Shown: piece after piece, positions 36,267 to 46,370 of the stretch
Numbering within the stretch: the stretch's first letter is position 1
Layout of the letters: each line of letters begins with the position of its first letter
DNA from: Triticum aestivum
Lineage: Eukaryota; Streptophyta; Magnoliopsida; Poales; Poaceae
Direction: 5' to 3'
DNA length: 64,000 nt
NCBI RefSeq assembly: GCF_018294505.1
Contig: NC_057795.1
Coordinates: forward strand, 523,409,184-523,473,183
Translations under genes and position numbers: made by a program
The notes under the pieces: generated by a model
Seen by the model: the letters and a program-made list of their open reading frames with translations, nothing else
The model's database searches: none
Told to the model about the DNA's origin: nothing

Positions 36267-37220
36267 TATCGGCGTTCTGGGAATGGGGGTCCCCAGACTT
36301 GCCTGCCTGCGGCCTGCAGCGTGGCTCAAAGGGGGGCCCAGCACGGCCCATCTTCATCAACACAAGCTCAAGACCCTCGCGATGGGCCAAGCCTCGCGGG
36401 GCGGACGACAAGGAGCTTCCTCAGGCGCGGCCTCATCAGGCTGGCTCGCAAGGAGGCGGAGAGATCAAGGCGGGGTACCTCACGAGGTGCCCATGATGCA
36501 AGCCATGACGACCAAGGGCGCCAGGCGGGCGCCAGCTCGCGCAGTGTCCTCCTTTCCTCTTTGGTGCAAAGGGAGCAAGCGTAGGCGAGAGCATCAAGCA
36601 AAGACATCCATTTCGGTGCAACGAGACCAAGACCATCCCAACGACAGGAAGGAAGTCATTGTGGAGCCCAAGCAGGCGTCACCACCAGAGCCTTTGACAG
36701 GCAAGGACCAACTTTAGTCAGGATAAGTGTACCAGATGTTCCCCTTCAAAATGGCCAATTGTTGGCGCCCTTCCTGCTTGATATTTGGGAAGAGGCCCAG
36801 GGCCTTTGCCTATAAATAGGAGTAGCCACCCCCAGGGTAGGGGGAGAATCGATCATCTTGGACCCCAGGAGAGAGAGAGAGAGAGAGACGAACGGGATCC
36901 TCACCAGGAAACCAGTAGAGAGAGTGACTGAACTCCCCCTAGTAGTTCATCGCACCAGCCAAGAACAGACCCTCGCGAGGCTGTTCTTCCTTGTATTGTT
37001 CATTGACAACCCAAGAGGCAATCCACCACACCACACACTAGAGTAGGGTATTACACCGCAATGGTGGCCTGAACCAGTATAAACCTTATGTCTCTTGTGT
37101 TGTTCTTTTCATAGTTTAGATCCTAGCGTGGCGGCGGGGTGCAGGTAGGTAGAGGGCGAGATCTCCGCGCGCACCCTAGTGTTCGAACCTCAAGGGTCTG
37201 CCGGAACCCGAAATCCGACA
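36267..37220 (+). repeat. 3' LTR of Tat-like element
   Basis: 954 bp. The first bases are TATCGGCG where the 5' LTR has TGTCGGTG, so the canonical TG has mutated. Ends AAATCCGACA at 37220. Contains a short GA repeat at about 36870-36889 that is longer than in the 5' LTR. Confidence 0.92.
36811..36818 (+). promoter_or_regulatory. TATA box in 3' LTR facing Angela RT-RNase H
   Basis: TATAAATA in the 3' LTR. Transcription from here would run out of the element into the Angela RT-RNase H frame that begins 400 bp downstream in the same orientation. Confidence 0.55.
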
Positions 37221-37225
37221 CCGCA

Positions 37226-38473
37226 TACTATGATTATGAGATATGGCAAATGGACATCAAAACGGCATTCCTTAACGGCTATCTTATGGAAGAATTGTAT
37301 ATGATGCAACCGGAAGGTTTTGTCGATCCTAAGAATGCTAACAAGGTATGCAAGCTCCAGCGATCCATCTATGGGCTGGTGCAAGCATCTCGGAGTTGGA
37401 ACATTCACTTTGATGAGATGATCAAAGCGTTTGGGTTCATGCAGACTTATGGAGAAGCCTGTATTTACAAGAAAGTGAGTGGGAGCTCTGTAGCATTTCT
37501 CATATTATATGTGGATGACATACTTTTGATGGGAAATGATATAGAACTTTTGGACAACATAAAGACCTACTTGAATAAGTGTTTTTCAATGAAGGACCTT
37601 GGAGAAGCTGCTTATATATTAGGCATCAAGATCTATAGAGATAGATCGAGACGCCTCATAGGTCTTTCACAAAGCACATACCTTGACAAGATATTGAAGA
37701 AGTTCAACATGGATCAGTCCAAGAAGGGGTTCTTGCCTGTGTTGCAAGGTGTGAAATTGAGCTCGGCTCAATCCCCGACCATGGCAGAAGATAAAGAAAA
37801 GATGAGTGTCATCCCCTATGCCTCGGCCATAGGGTCTATTATGTATGCCATGCTATGTACCAGACCTGATGTAAACCTTGCCGTAAGTTTGGTAGCAAGA
37901 TACCAAAGTAATCCCGGCATGGAACACTGGACAACGGTCAAGAATATCCTAAAGTACCTGAAAAGGACTAAGGATATGTTTCTCGTTTATGGAGGTTACA
38001 AAGATCTCGTCGTAAAGGGTCACATCGATGCTAGCTTCAACACAGATCTGGATGACTCCAAGTCACAAACCGGATATGTGTATATTTTGAATGGTGGGGT
38101 AGTAAGCTGGTGCAGCAGCAAGCAGAGCGTCGTGGCAGGATCTACATGTGAAGCGGAGTACATGGCAGCCTCGGAGGCAGCGCATGAAGCAATCTGGATG
38201 GAGGAGTTCATCACCGACCTAGGAGTTATTCCCAATGCGTCGGGGCCGATCACTCTGTTCTGTGACAACACTGGAGCTATTGCCCTTGCCAAGGAGCTCA
38301 GGTTTCACAAGAAGACCAGGCGCATCAAGCGTCGCTTCAACTCCATTCGTGAAAATGTTCAAGATGGAGACATAGATATTTGCAAAGTGCATACGGATCT
38401 GAATGTCGCAGATCCGTTGACTAAACCTCTTTCGCGAGCAAAACATGATCAACACCAGAACTTTATGGGTGTT
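37226..38473 (+). pseudogene. gag-pol: Angela gag-pol, second part (RT-RNase H)
   Basis: In-phase continuation of the frame cut at 18542, with 416 codons and no internal stop. It holds RT with the YVDD box (near 37511), the connection segment, and RNase H with the CDNTGAIALAKE and LTKPLSRAKHDQH blocks. An ATG-initiated ORF (37250-38476, 408 residues) exists: the first three bases of the minus-strand element inserted at 38474 are TGA and supply its stop in frame. The original polyprotein continues only six codons further (46321-46338, stop included). The segment is unbroken, unlike the upstream part with five stops, but there is no evidence of selection. Confidence 0.93.
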
Positions 38474-40047
38474 TGATAACCCGCAAGTATATGGGATAGT
38501 TGTAGCCTCTTTCAATAAGTAAGAGTGTTGAACCCAACGAGGAGCTAAAGTTAGAACAAATACTCTCAAGTCCTATCGGCCACTGATACGACTCTACACA
38601 CGCTTGACGTTCTCTTTACCTAGAACAAGTATGAAACTAGAAGTACTTTGTAGGTGTGATAGGATAGGTTTCCAAGATAATAAATAACACGTAAAAATAA
38701 ACTAGGGTCTGTTTAGATAAAGATGCAATAAAGTAAATATAGCGAGTGTGGAAAAGTGGTGGTAGGAGTTGTGGAATTGCCCCTAAGCAATTGACTATGT
38801 TACTAGACCGGTAATCACTATTGCAATTCTATTTGAGGGAGAGGCATAAGCTAGCATACTTTCTCTTCTTGGATCATATGCACTTATGATTGGAACTCTA
38901 GCAAGCATCCGCAACTACTAAAGATTCATTAAGGTAAAACCCAACCATAGCATTAAAGCATCAAGTCCCCTTTATCCCATACGCAACAATCCCCTTACTC
39001 GGGTTTGTGTTTCAGTCACTCACGCAACCCACTATAAGCGAATCATGAACGCATTGCAACACCCTACAGCAGGAATCCCTCACGCTTGCGTGACACGAAG
39101 GGAACCATACGACATCACCAATAATAAAACATGCAACTCAAACCAATCATAGCAATTCATCAATCACCGATAGGACAATGGAAATCTACTCAGACATCAT
39201 AGGATGGCAACACATCATTGGATAATAATATGAAGCATAAAGCACCATGTTCAAGTAGAGGGTACAGCGGGTTGCGGGAGAGTGGGCCGCTGTAGATAGA
39301 GGGGGAAGGTGATGGAGATGTTGGTGAAGATGGCGGAGGTGTTGGTGAAGATCGTGGTGATGATGATGGCCCCCGGCAGCGCTCCGGCGCCACCGGAAGT
39401 AAGGAGGAGAGAGGCCCCCTTCTTCTTCTTCTTCTTCTTCTTCTTCTTCTTCTTCTTCTTCTTCTTCTTCTTCATTGACCTCCTCCCTAGATGGGAGAAG
39501 GGTTTCCCCTCTGGTCCTTGGCTCCCATGGCGTGGTAGGGGCGAGAGTCCCTCCGAGATTGGATCTATCTCTCTGTTTCTGCGTTCTCAGATTCTACCCC
39601 TTCACCGTTTCTTTTATATCTGGAGATCCGTAACTCCGATTGGGGTAAATCTTTCGCCCAGATTTTTCTCGTAAAATTAGCTTTCTTGCAGAAAAAGAAG
39701 AGCGTCAACCGCCTTACGGGTGGCCCACGAGAGTCCAGAGCGCGCCCAGGGGGGAGGGCACGCCCCCCTGTCTCGTGGACACCCCAGACACCGTTTCGCG
39801 TTGATTCTTTCTCCAGAAATCCCAAATATTCCAAAAATAATTCTCCGTCCATTTTTATCCCGTTTGGATTCTGTTTGATATTGGGTTTCTGCGAAACATA
39901 AAACATGCAACAAACAGGAACTGGCACTGGGCACTGGATCAATAGGTTAGTCCCAAAAATAGTATAAAAAGTTGCCAAAAGTATATGAAAGTTGAATAAT
40001 ATTGGCATGGAACAATCAAAAATTATAGATACAACGGAGACGTATCA
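38474..40047 (-). repeat. 3' LTR of minus-strand Gypsy-type element
   Basis: 1,574 bp against 1,535 bp for the 5' LTR; the excess is largely a (CTT)n expansion at 39420-39473. Next to it at 40048-40062 is GCATCCCCAAGCTTA, the complement of the polypurine tract. Confidence 0.93.
39420..39473. repeat. (CTT)n microsatellite in 3' LTR
   Basis: About 53 bp of uninterrupted CTT/TTC. The same site in the 5' LTR (about 45728-45743) has only about five units. Since LTRs are identical at insertion, the length difference arose afterwards. Confidence 0.95.
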
Positions 40048-43000
40048 GCATCCCCAAGCTTAATTCCCGCTCGTCCTCGAGTAGGTAAATGATAAAAAAG
40101 ATAATTTTTGATGTGGAATGCTACGTAGCATAATCTTGATCATATGTCTAATCATGGCATGAATATTAAGACACGAGTGATTCAAAGCAATAGTCTATCA
40201 TTTGACATAAAAACAATAATACTTCGAGCGTACCAATAAAGCAATCATGTCTTTTAAAAACAACAAGGCCAAAGCAAGCTTATCCCTAGAAAATCATATA
40301 GTTTGGCCATGCTTCATTTTCGTCACACAAAATGCCCCCATCATGCACAACCCCGATGACAAGCCAAACAATTGGTTCATACTTTTTAACGCGCTCCAGC
40401 TTTTTCAACCCTCACGCAATACATGAGCGCAAGCCATGGATATAGCACTATAGGTGGAATAGAATATAATGATGGAGGTTATGTGGAGAAGACAAAAAAG
40501 GAGAAAGTCTCACATCGACGCGGCTAATCAACGGGCTATGGAGATGCCCACCAATTGATGTCAATGCAAGGAGTAGGGATTGCCATGCAACGGATGCACT
40601 AGAGCTATAAGTGTATGAAAGCTCAACAAAAGAAACTAAGTGGGTGTGCATCCAACTTGCTTGCTCATGAAGACCTAGGGCATTTGAGGAAGCCCATCGT
40701 TGGAATATAAGTGTATGAAAACCTAGAGCTATAAGTGTATGAAAATTGAGGAAGCCCATCCAACTTGTTTGCTCATGAAGACCTAGGGCATTTGAGGAAG
40801 CCCATCGTTGGAATACAACTTGCTTGCTCATGAAGACCTAGAGCTATAAGTGTATGAAAACCTAGACCTAGGGCATTTGAGGAAGCCCATCCAACTTGCT
40901 TGCTCATGAAGACCTAGGGCATTTGAGGAAGCCCATCGTTGGAATACAACTTGCTTGCTCATGAAGACCTAGAGCTATAAGTGTATGAAAATTCCCACTA
41001 GTATATGAAAGTGATAAGATAGGAGACTCTCTATATGAAGAACATGGTGCTACTCTGAAGCATAAGTGTGGAAAAAGGATAGTAACATTGCCCCTTTTCT
41101 TTTCTTTTCTTTTTCTTTTTTTTTTCTTTTTTTCTTTTTGGTGGGATTCTTTGGCCCCCTTTTTTATTTAGGCTTCTTTGGCCTTTCTTTTTTTCATTTT
41201 TTTCATGGGGCAATGTTCTATAATGATGATCATCACACTTTTATTTACTTACAACTCAATATTACAACTCGATACTGGAACAAAGATATGACTCTATATG
41301 AATGCTTCCAGCGGTGTACCGGGATGTGCAATGATCTAGCGTAGCAATGACATCAAAAAACGGACAATCCATGAAAACATCATGCTAGCTATCTTACGAT
41401 CATGCAAAGCAATATGACAATGAATGCTCAAGTCATGTATATGATGATGATGACAGTTGCATGGCATATATATCGGAATGGCTATGGAAATGCCATGACA
41501 AGTAGGTATGGTGGTTATTTTGAGGAAGATATAATGAGTCTTATGTGTGATAGAGCGTATCATATCACGGGGTTTGGATGCACCGGAGAAGTTTGCACCA
41601 ACTCTCGAGGTGAGAAAGGGCAATGCACGGTACCGAAGAGGCTAGAAAAGATGGAAAGGTAAAAGTGCGTATAATCCATGGACTCACATTAGCCATAAAG
41701 AACTGATGTACTTATTGCAAAAAGTTCATTAGTCCTCGAAGCAAAGTACTACTATGCATGCCCCTAGGGGGATAGATTGGTAGGAAAAGACCATCGCTCG
41801 TCCCCGACCGCCACTCATAAGGAAGACAATCAAAGAAACACCCCATGCTTCAAATTTGTCACACAACGGTTACCATACGTGAATGCTACGGGACTTGCAA
41901 ACCTCAACACAAGTGTCTCTATAATCCACAACCACCCACTAGCATGACTCTAATATCACCATCTTTATATCACAAAACTATTGCAAGGAATCAAACATAT
42001 CATATTTAGCGATCTACAAGTTTATGTAGGATTTTATGACTAACCATGTGAATGAACAATTCCTGTCATCTCTCTAAAAAGATATAAGTGAAGAAAGAGA
42101 GTTTAATTCTTTCCACAAAAGATATGCCCACGCTCTAACAAATGTAAGTGAAGCAAAAGAGCATTCTACAAATGGCGGATTTCTATGTAAAGAGAAACAG
42201 GCAATCCAACTTCAAATGATATAAGTGAAGCACATGAAGCATTCTATAAAGCCACACTCAAAAGATTTAAGTGAAGTGCAATGAGAATTCTATAAATCAA
42301 CCAAGGACTATCTCATACCAGCATGGTGCATAAAAGAAAAGTGAAAACTAAATGCAAAAGACGCTCCAAGAGTTGCACATAATGCATAAACAAAACGAAT
42401 ACGAAAACATACCGGTACTTGTTGAAGAAAGAGGGGATGCCTTCCGGGGCAACCCCAAGCTTAGATGCTTGAGTATCCTTGAATATTTACTTGGGGTGCC
42501 TCAGGCATCTCCAAGCTTGAGCTGTTGCCTCTCTTCCTTTTCCTCATATCGAGACCTCCTCGTTTAGACACTTCATCCACACAAAACTTCAACAGAAAAC
42601 TCGGTAAGATCCGTTAGTATAATAAAGCAAATCACCATTCTAAGTACTGTTGCAAACCAATTCATATTTTGTTTTTGCATTGTGTCTACTGTAATATAAC
42701 TTTTCCATGGGTTAATCCACTAATATAAATTGATAGATTCATCAAAACAAGCAAACTATGCATCAAAAACAGAATCTGTCAAAAACAGAACAGTATGTAG
42801 CAATATGAACATCCACCATACTTATGGTACCCCACAAATTCTACCAAAATTAGGAAAAATAAAAAAGTTGTATATTAAGACAGTGCAAAAGGAATCAGAA
42901 CCAACTGAGGTTCCAGTTAAAAATGTAAAATCGCGTACTACAGTCAAAGTTTCTGTCCTGCACCGTACAAACCAACAAGCATTGTAAACATCCTAAAGGC

Positions 43001-43648
43001 AAACCTTGGCACATTATTTTTATAATACAATGGAATTGTACAAGGGGATAATTATTTTTGTTGAAAAGTTTCTGTAATCAAGATTCACAAAGTTTCCGTG
43101 AGCATGAACAAAGTTCAAGGAGCTCTCCCACTTCAACAATGCTTGTCTCTCTCACTTTCACTTTCCTTTTTGAAAAGTTTTTAGGTTCCCCTCTTTATTT
43201 TTTTGTTTTTAAACTATATGAGAGCACTCAACAGAAATAAATGACTCTCTAAAACTTCCGGGTTGTCTCTCTCGCAGCGCTTTCTTTAAAGCCATTAAGC
43301 TAGTCATTTAGTGCTCAAGTAATGAATCCACCCGGATCCCAAGGTATATCGAAGCCAATTTTAATTAACAATGATTTGTAATTTAGTAGTGAGCACAAAG
43401 TAACATATATCATGCAACAACGAAGTCTAACTCTCTTTCTATGCACCGGCATGTCATAAGAGAACAATTCATGCACACCGAGTAAAGGCCAATGCATAGT
43501 ATAAGCAGTTTCTTGCAATTTTAGCGTACGGGAAACATAGAGAGGCGAAGATATAGTTCCTCTCTCATAATAATTGCAAGTAGGAGCAGCAAGCACATGC
43601 ATATTCTATCTATCAAAATCATCATGTGCAATGGTAAAAGGCAACCCA
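40048..43648 (-). other. Internal 3' region of minus-strand Gypsy-type element
   Basis: 3.6 kb without a credible ORF on either strand. It contains the tandem-duplicated block at 40600-41010, a T/C-rich tract (about 41093-41210, TTTTC-type words), and a set of degenerate repeats at about 42070-42300 in which ATAAGTGAAG and GAGCATTCTA recur every 50-65 bp. Long non-coding 3' regions with such repeats are usual in Athila-lineage non-autonomous elements. Confidence 0.7.
40600..41010. repeat. Interleaved tandem duplications
   Basis: Two modules alternate. One contains GGGCATTTGAGGAAGCCCAT and TTGGAATACAACTTGCTTGC; the other contains AGAGCTATAAGTGTATGAAA. Copies of the first begin near 40678, 40787, 40869 and 40917; copies of the second begin near 40607, 40725, 40840 and 40970. 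The changing order suggests repeated slippage or unequal exchange inside the element. Confidence 0.8.
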
Positions 43649-44656
43649 TCAAATATAATCCTTAATAAGCACAAACTTCTCCGATATAATGTAGTGTGGA
43701 GAATTCAAAAAGATAATAGGACTATCATGCGTGGGTGAAATAGCAATAATTTCATGTTTAACATAAGGAACTATAGCAAGTTCATCTCCATAAGCAGCAT
43801 TCATATTGGCATCTTGGCCACAAGCATAGCAAGCATCATCAAAAAGGCATATTTCAAACAAATTCAAGGGATCATAGCGATCATCAAAGCAATCATCCTT
43901 CGGTAAGCATGAAGGGGAATTAAACAATGTATGAGTTGAAGAGTTACTCTCATTAGAAGGTGGGCATGGGTAGCTAATCCGCTCTTCCTGCTTTTGTTCT
44001 TCACTCTCCTCATCATGTTTTTCATCCAATGAGCTCACTGTTTCATCAATTTCTTCTTCCATAGCTTCCTGCAAAATATTAGTCTCTTCTTGGACAGCGG
44101 AAAAGTCCTCAATATATGGTTTAACATAGGCATTAGAAGCATAATTATCATAACAATATTGAAATATGGCAAAATTTTCAGATTTGTAAAGAGTAGCATC
44201 ATACTTTTCAATCAAATATGCAATCTCATAAGCACCTTTAAAAGCAACAAATTCTTCAATTTGTTGAACATCATAGTAATTGTAAACACCCTTAGCATAT
44301 AAAGATACGATTCCATTATCATTAAACAAGCATTGATAGGGTAGGTGTTTCTTAGGGTCTTCAGAACAACAAGTAAACTCATATATTTCACATAAATTCC
44401 AAGCATAGCATTGCAAACGTTGAATTTGATCCCATAATAGTTTCCCTTTTTTAGATATACAGTGTCGCACAAAACAAGCATGCTCATCTAAAGATTTGCC
44501 CTCAACTAAACTAGTGGGGGTTTCAGCACGAGCACAAAGGGATCAAAGATGATCCAAGTAAAAAGCTTCAGGAGTGTGATAGATTTTGAGTGGTTTTTCA
44601 ACCACTGGTTCAGTAGGTACAACTAATTTTTTTGGTATTTTGCGTTTCCTACCCAT
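43649..44656 (-). pseudogene. Gag-like ORF of non-autonomous Gypsy-type element, one stop
   Basis: Minus-strand frame of 336 codons from ATG 44656 to the stop at 43649, interrupted only by TGA at 44543-44545 (codon 38). The N-terminus is basic (MGRKRKIPKK). The middle is rich in Tyr, Cys and aromatic residues with no zinc-knuckle spacing, then comes an acidic Glu/Asp stretch (about residues 195-230) and a Cys-containing C-terminal part. No protease, RT or integrase motif. It stands where gag should be, right after the primer-binding site, and is the only ORF of the element. I do not recognise a Pfam-level domain. A structural or packaging role is inferred. Confidence 0.6.
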
Positions 44657-44752
44657 AGCTAAGAATAGAAAACAACTAAGAACAACAAATAAAAATTACT
44701 TAGTGATAAAGCAAACAAGCACACACGAGAATATTCACCCCACGCTTTGACT

Positions 44753-44769
44753 CCCCGACAACGGTGCCA
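44753..44769 (-). promoter_or_regulatory. tRNA-Asp-type primer-binding site
   Basis: Minus strand TGGCACCGTTGTCGGGG, two mismatches from the standard tRNA-Asp complement (TGGCGCCGTTGCCGGG), 11 bases inside the 5' LTR. Both changes are G-to-A or C-to-T type. Confidence 0.7.
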
Positions 44770-44780
44770 GAAAAAGGTCT

Positions 44781-46315
44781 TGATAACCCGCAAGTATATG
44801 AGATAGTTGTAGCCTCTTTCGATAAGTAAGACTGTCAAACCCAACGAGGAGCTAAAGGTAGAACAAATACTCTCCCAAGTCCTATCGGCCACTGATACGA
44901 GTCTACGCACGCTTGATGTTCGCTTTACCTAGAACAAGTATGAAACTAGAAGTACTTTGTAGGTGTGATAGGATAGGTTTGCAAGATAATAAAGAACACG
45001 TAAATATAAACTAGGGGCTGTTTAGATAAAGATGCAATAAAGTAAATATAGCGAGTGTGGAAAAGTGGTGGTAGGAGTTGTGGAATTGCCCCTAAGCAAT
45101 TGACTACGTTACTAGACCAGTAATCACTATTGCAATTCTATTTGAGGGAGAGGCATAAGCTAACATACTTTCTCTTCTTGGATCATATGCACTTATGATT
45201 GGAACTCTAGCAAGCATCCGCAACTACTAAAGATTCATTAAGGTAAAACCCAACCATAGCATTAAAGCATCAAGTCCCCTTTATCCCATACGCAACAATC
45301 CCCTTACTCGGGTTTGTGTTTCAGTCACTCACGCAACCCACTATAAGCGAATCATGAACGCATTGCAACACCCTACAGCGGGAATCCCTCATGCTTGCGC
45401 GACACGGAGGGCACCATATGACAGCACCAATAATAAAACATGCAACTCAAACCAATCATAGCAATTCATCAATCACCGATAGGACAATAGAAATCTAATC
45501 AGACATCATAGGATGGCAACACATCATTGGATAATAATATGAAGCATAAAGCACCATGTTCAAGTAGAGGGTACAGCAGGTTGCGAGAGAGTGGACCGCT
45601 GTAGATAGAGGGGGGAAGGTGATGGAGATGTTGATGATGATGGCGGAGGTGTTGGTGAAGATCGTGGTGATGATGATGGCCCCCGGCAGCGCTCCGGCGC
45701 CACCGGAAGCAGGGGGAGAGAGGCCCCCTTCTTCTTCTTCTTCCTTGACCTCCTCCCTAGATGGGAGAAGGGTTTCCCCTCTGGTCCTTGGCTCCCATGG
45801 CGTGGGAGGGGCGAGAGCCCCTCCGAGTTTGGATCTATCTCTCTGTTTCTGCGTTCTCAGATTCTACCCCTTCACCGTTTCTTTTATATCTGGAGATCCG
45901 TAACTCCGATTGGGGTGAATCTTTCGCCCAGATTTTTCTCGTAAAATTAGCTTTCTTGCGGCAAAAGAAGAGCGTCAACCGCCTTATGGGTGGCCCACGA
46001 GAGTCCAGGGCGCGCCCAGGGGGAGGGCGTGCCCCCTGTCTCGTGGCCACCCCGGACACCGTTTCGCGTTGATTCTTACTCTAGAAAATCCCAAATATTC
46101 CAAAATAATTCTCCGTTCGTTTTTATCCCATTTGGATTCCGTTTGATATTTGGTTTCTACGAAACATAAAGCATGCAACAAACAGGAACTGGCACTGGGC
46201 ACTGGATCAATTTGTTAGGCCCAAAAATAGTATAAAAAGTTGCCAAAAGTATATGAAAGTTGAATAATATTGGCATGGAACAATCAAAAATTATAGATAC
46301 GACGGAGACGTATCA
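44781..46315 (-). repeat. 5' LTR of minus-strand Gypsy-type element
   Basis: 1,535 bp, ending GACGTATCA at 46315, followed by TSD GTGTT. A TATA-like box (GATATAAAAG on the minus strand) lies at about 45882-45890 and also in the 3' LTR. Confidence 0.93.
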
Positions 46316-46320
46316 GTGTT

Positions 46321-46370
46321 CGATTCATCACAGTGTAACTAGATTATTGACTCTAGTGCAAGTGGGAGAC
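46321..46370 (+). other. Last codons of Angela pol and polypurine tract
   Basis: Six codons including TAA (46336-46338) complete the polyprotein cut at 38473. The tract GCAAGTGGGAGAC (46358-46370) directly precedes the 3' LTR; its complement is seen at the same place in the minus-strand Angela. Confidence 0.9.

Larger units (their letters stand above)
18543..37220 (+). mobile_element. Tat-like Gypsy retrotransposon derivative, with nested LARD
   Basis: Inserted in the Angela RT with TSD CCGCA (18538-18542 and 37221-37225). 5' LTR 18543-19423 plus 30588-30655, split by the Sukkula-like element; internal region 30656-36266; 3' LTR 36267-37220. Without the LARD it is about 7.5 kb. It encodes gag, protease and only a remnant of RT; RNase H and integrase are absent, so it depended on proteins supplied in trans. 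The protease region (LIDGGAGLNVL) resembles the Tat/Retand lineage. Between the pol remnant and the 3' LTR lies an antisense ORF with a B3-like domain. The 3' LTR starts TA instead of TG. Confidence 0.92.
38474..46315 (-). mobile_element. Non-autonomous Gypsy-type element (minus strand)
   Basis: 7,842 bp, inserted near the very end of Angela pol with perfect TSD GTGTT (38469-38473 and 46316-46320). 3' LTR 38474-40047, 5' LTR 44781-46315, both with TGATAACCCGCAAG at the plus-strand left and GACGTATCA at the right. The primer-binding site is complementary to tRNA-Asp in form (TGGCACCGTTGTCGGGG on the minus strand, 44753-44769), a hallmark of the Athila lineage. The internal 4.7 kb encodes one gag-like ORF with a single stop and nothing resembling protease, RT or integrase. 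It therefore depended on another element for movement. Confidence 0.93.

Noticed and set aside
37139..37249. LTR-derived N-terminal extension of the RT-RNase H ORF
   Set aside because: The frame opens at GTG in the 3' LTR of the Tat-like element and runs through the TSD by chance. The first ATG is at 37250, so no fusion gene is claimed.
39251..39475. Frame with a long poly-lysine run
   Set aside because: It is the minus-strand reading of the (CTT)n microsatellite inside an LTR.
40600..41010. Repeat spacing reminiscent of a CRISPR array
   Set aside because: Repeats are irregular, partly overlapping and mutated, spacers are not unique, and the context is a plant retrotransposon.
41066..41213. 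T-rich tract read as Phe-rich or Lys-rich ORFs
   Set aside because: Low-complexity polypyrimidine tract inside the non-coding 3' region of the minus-strand Gypsy-type element.
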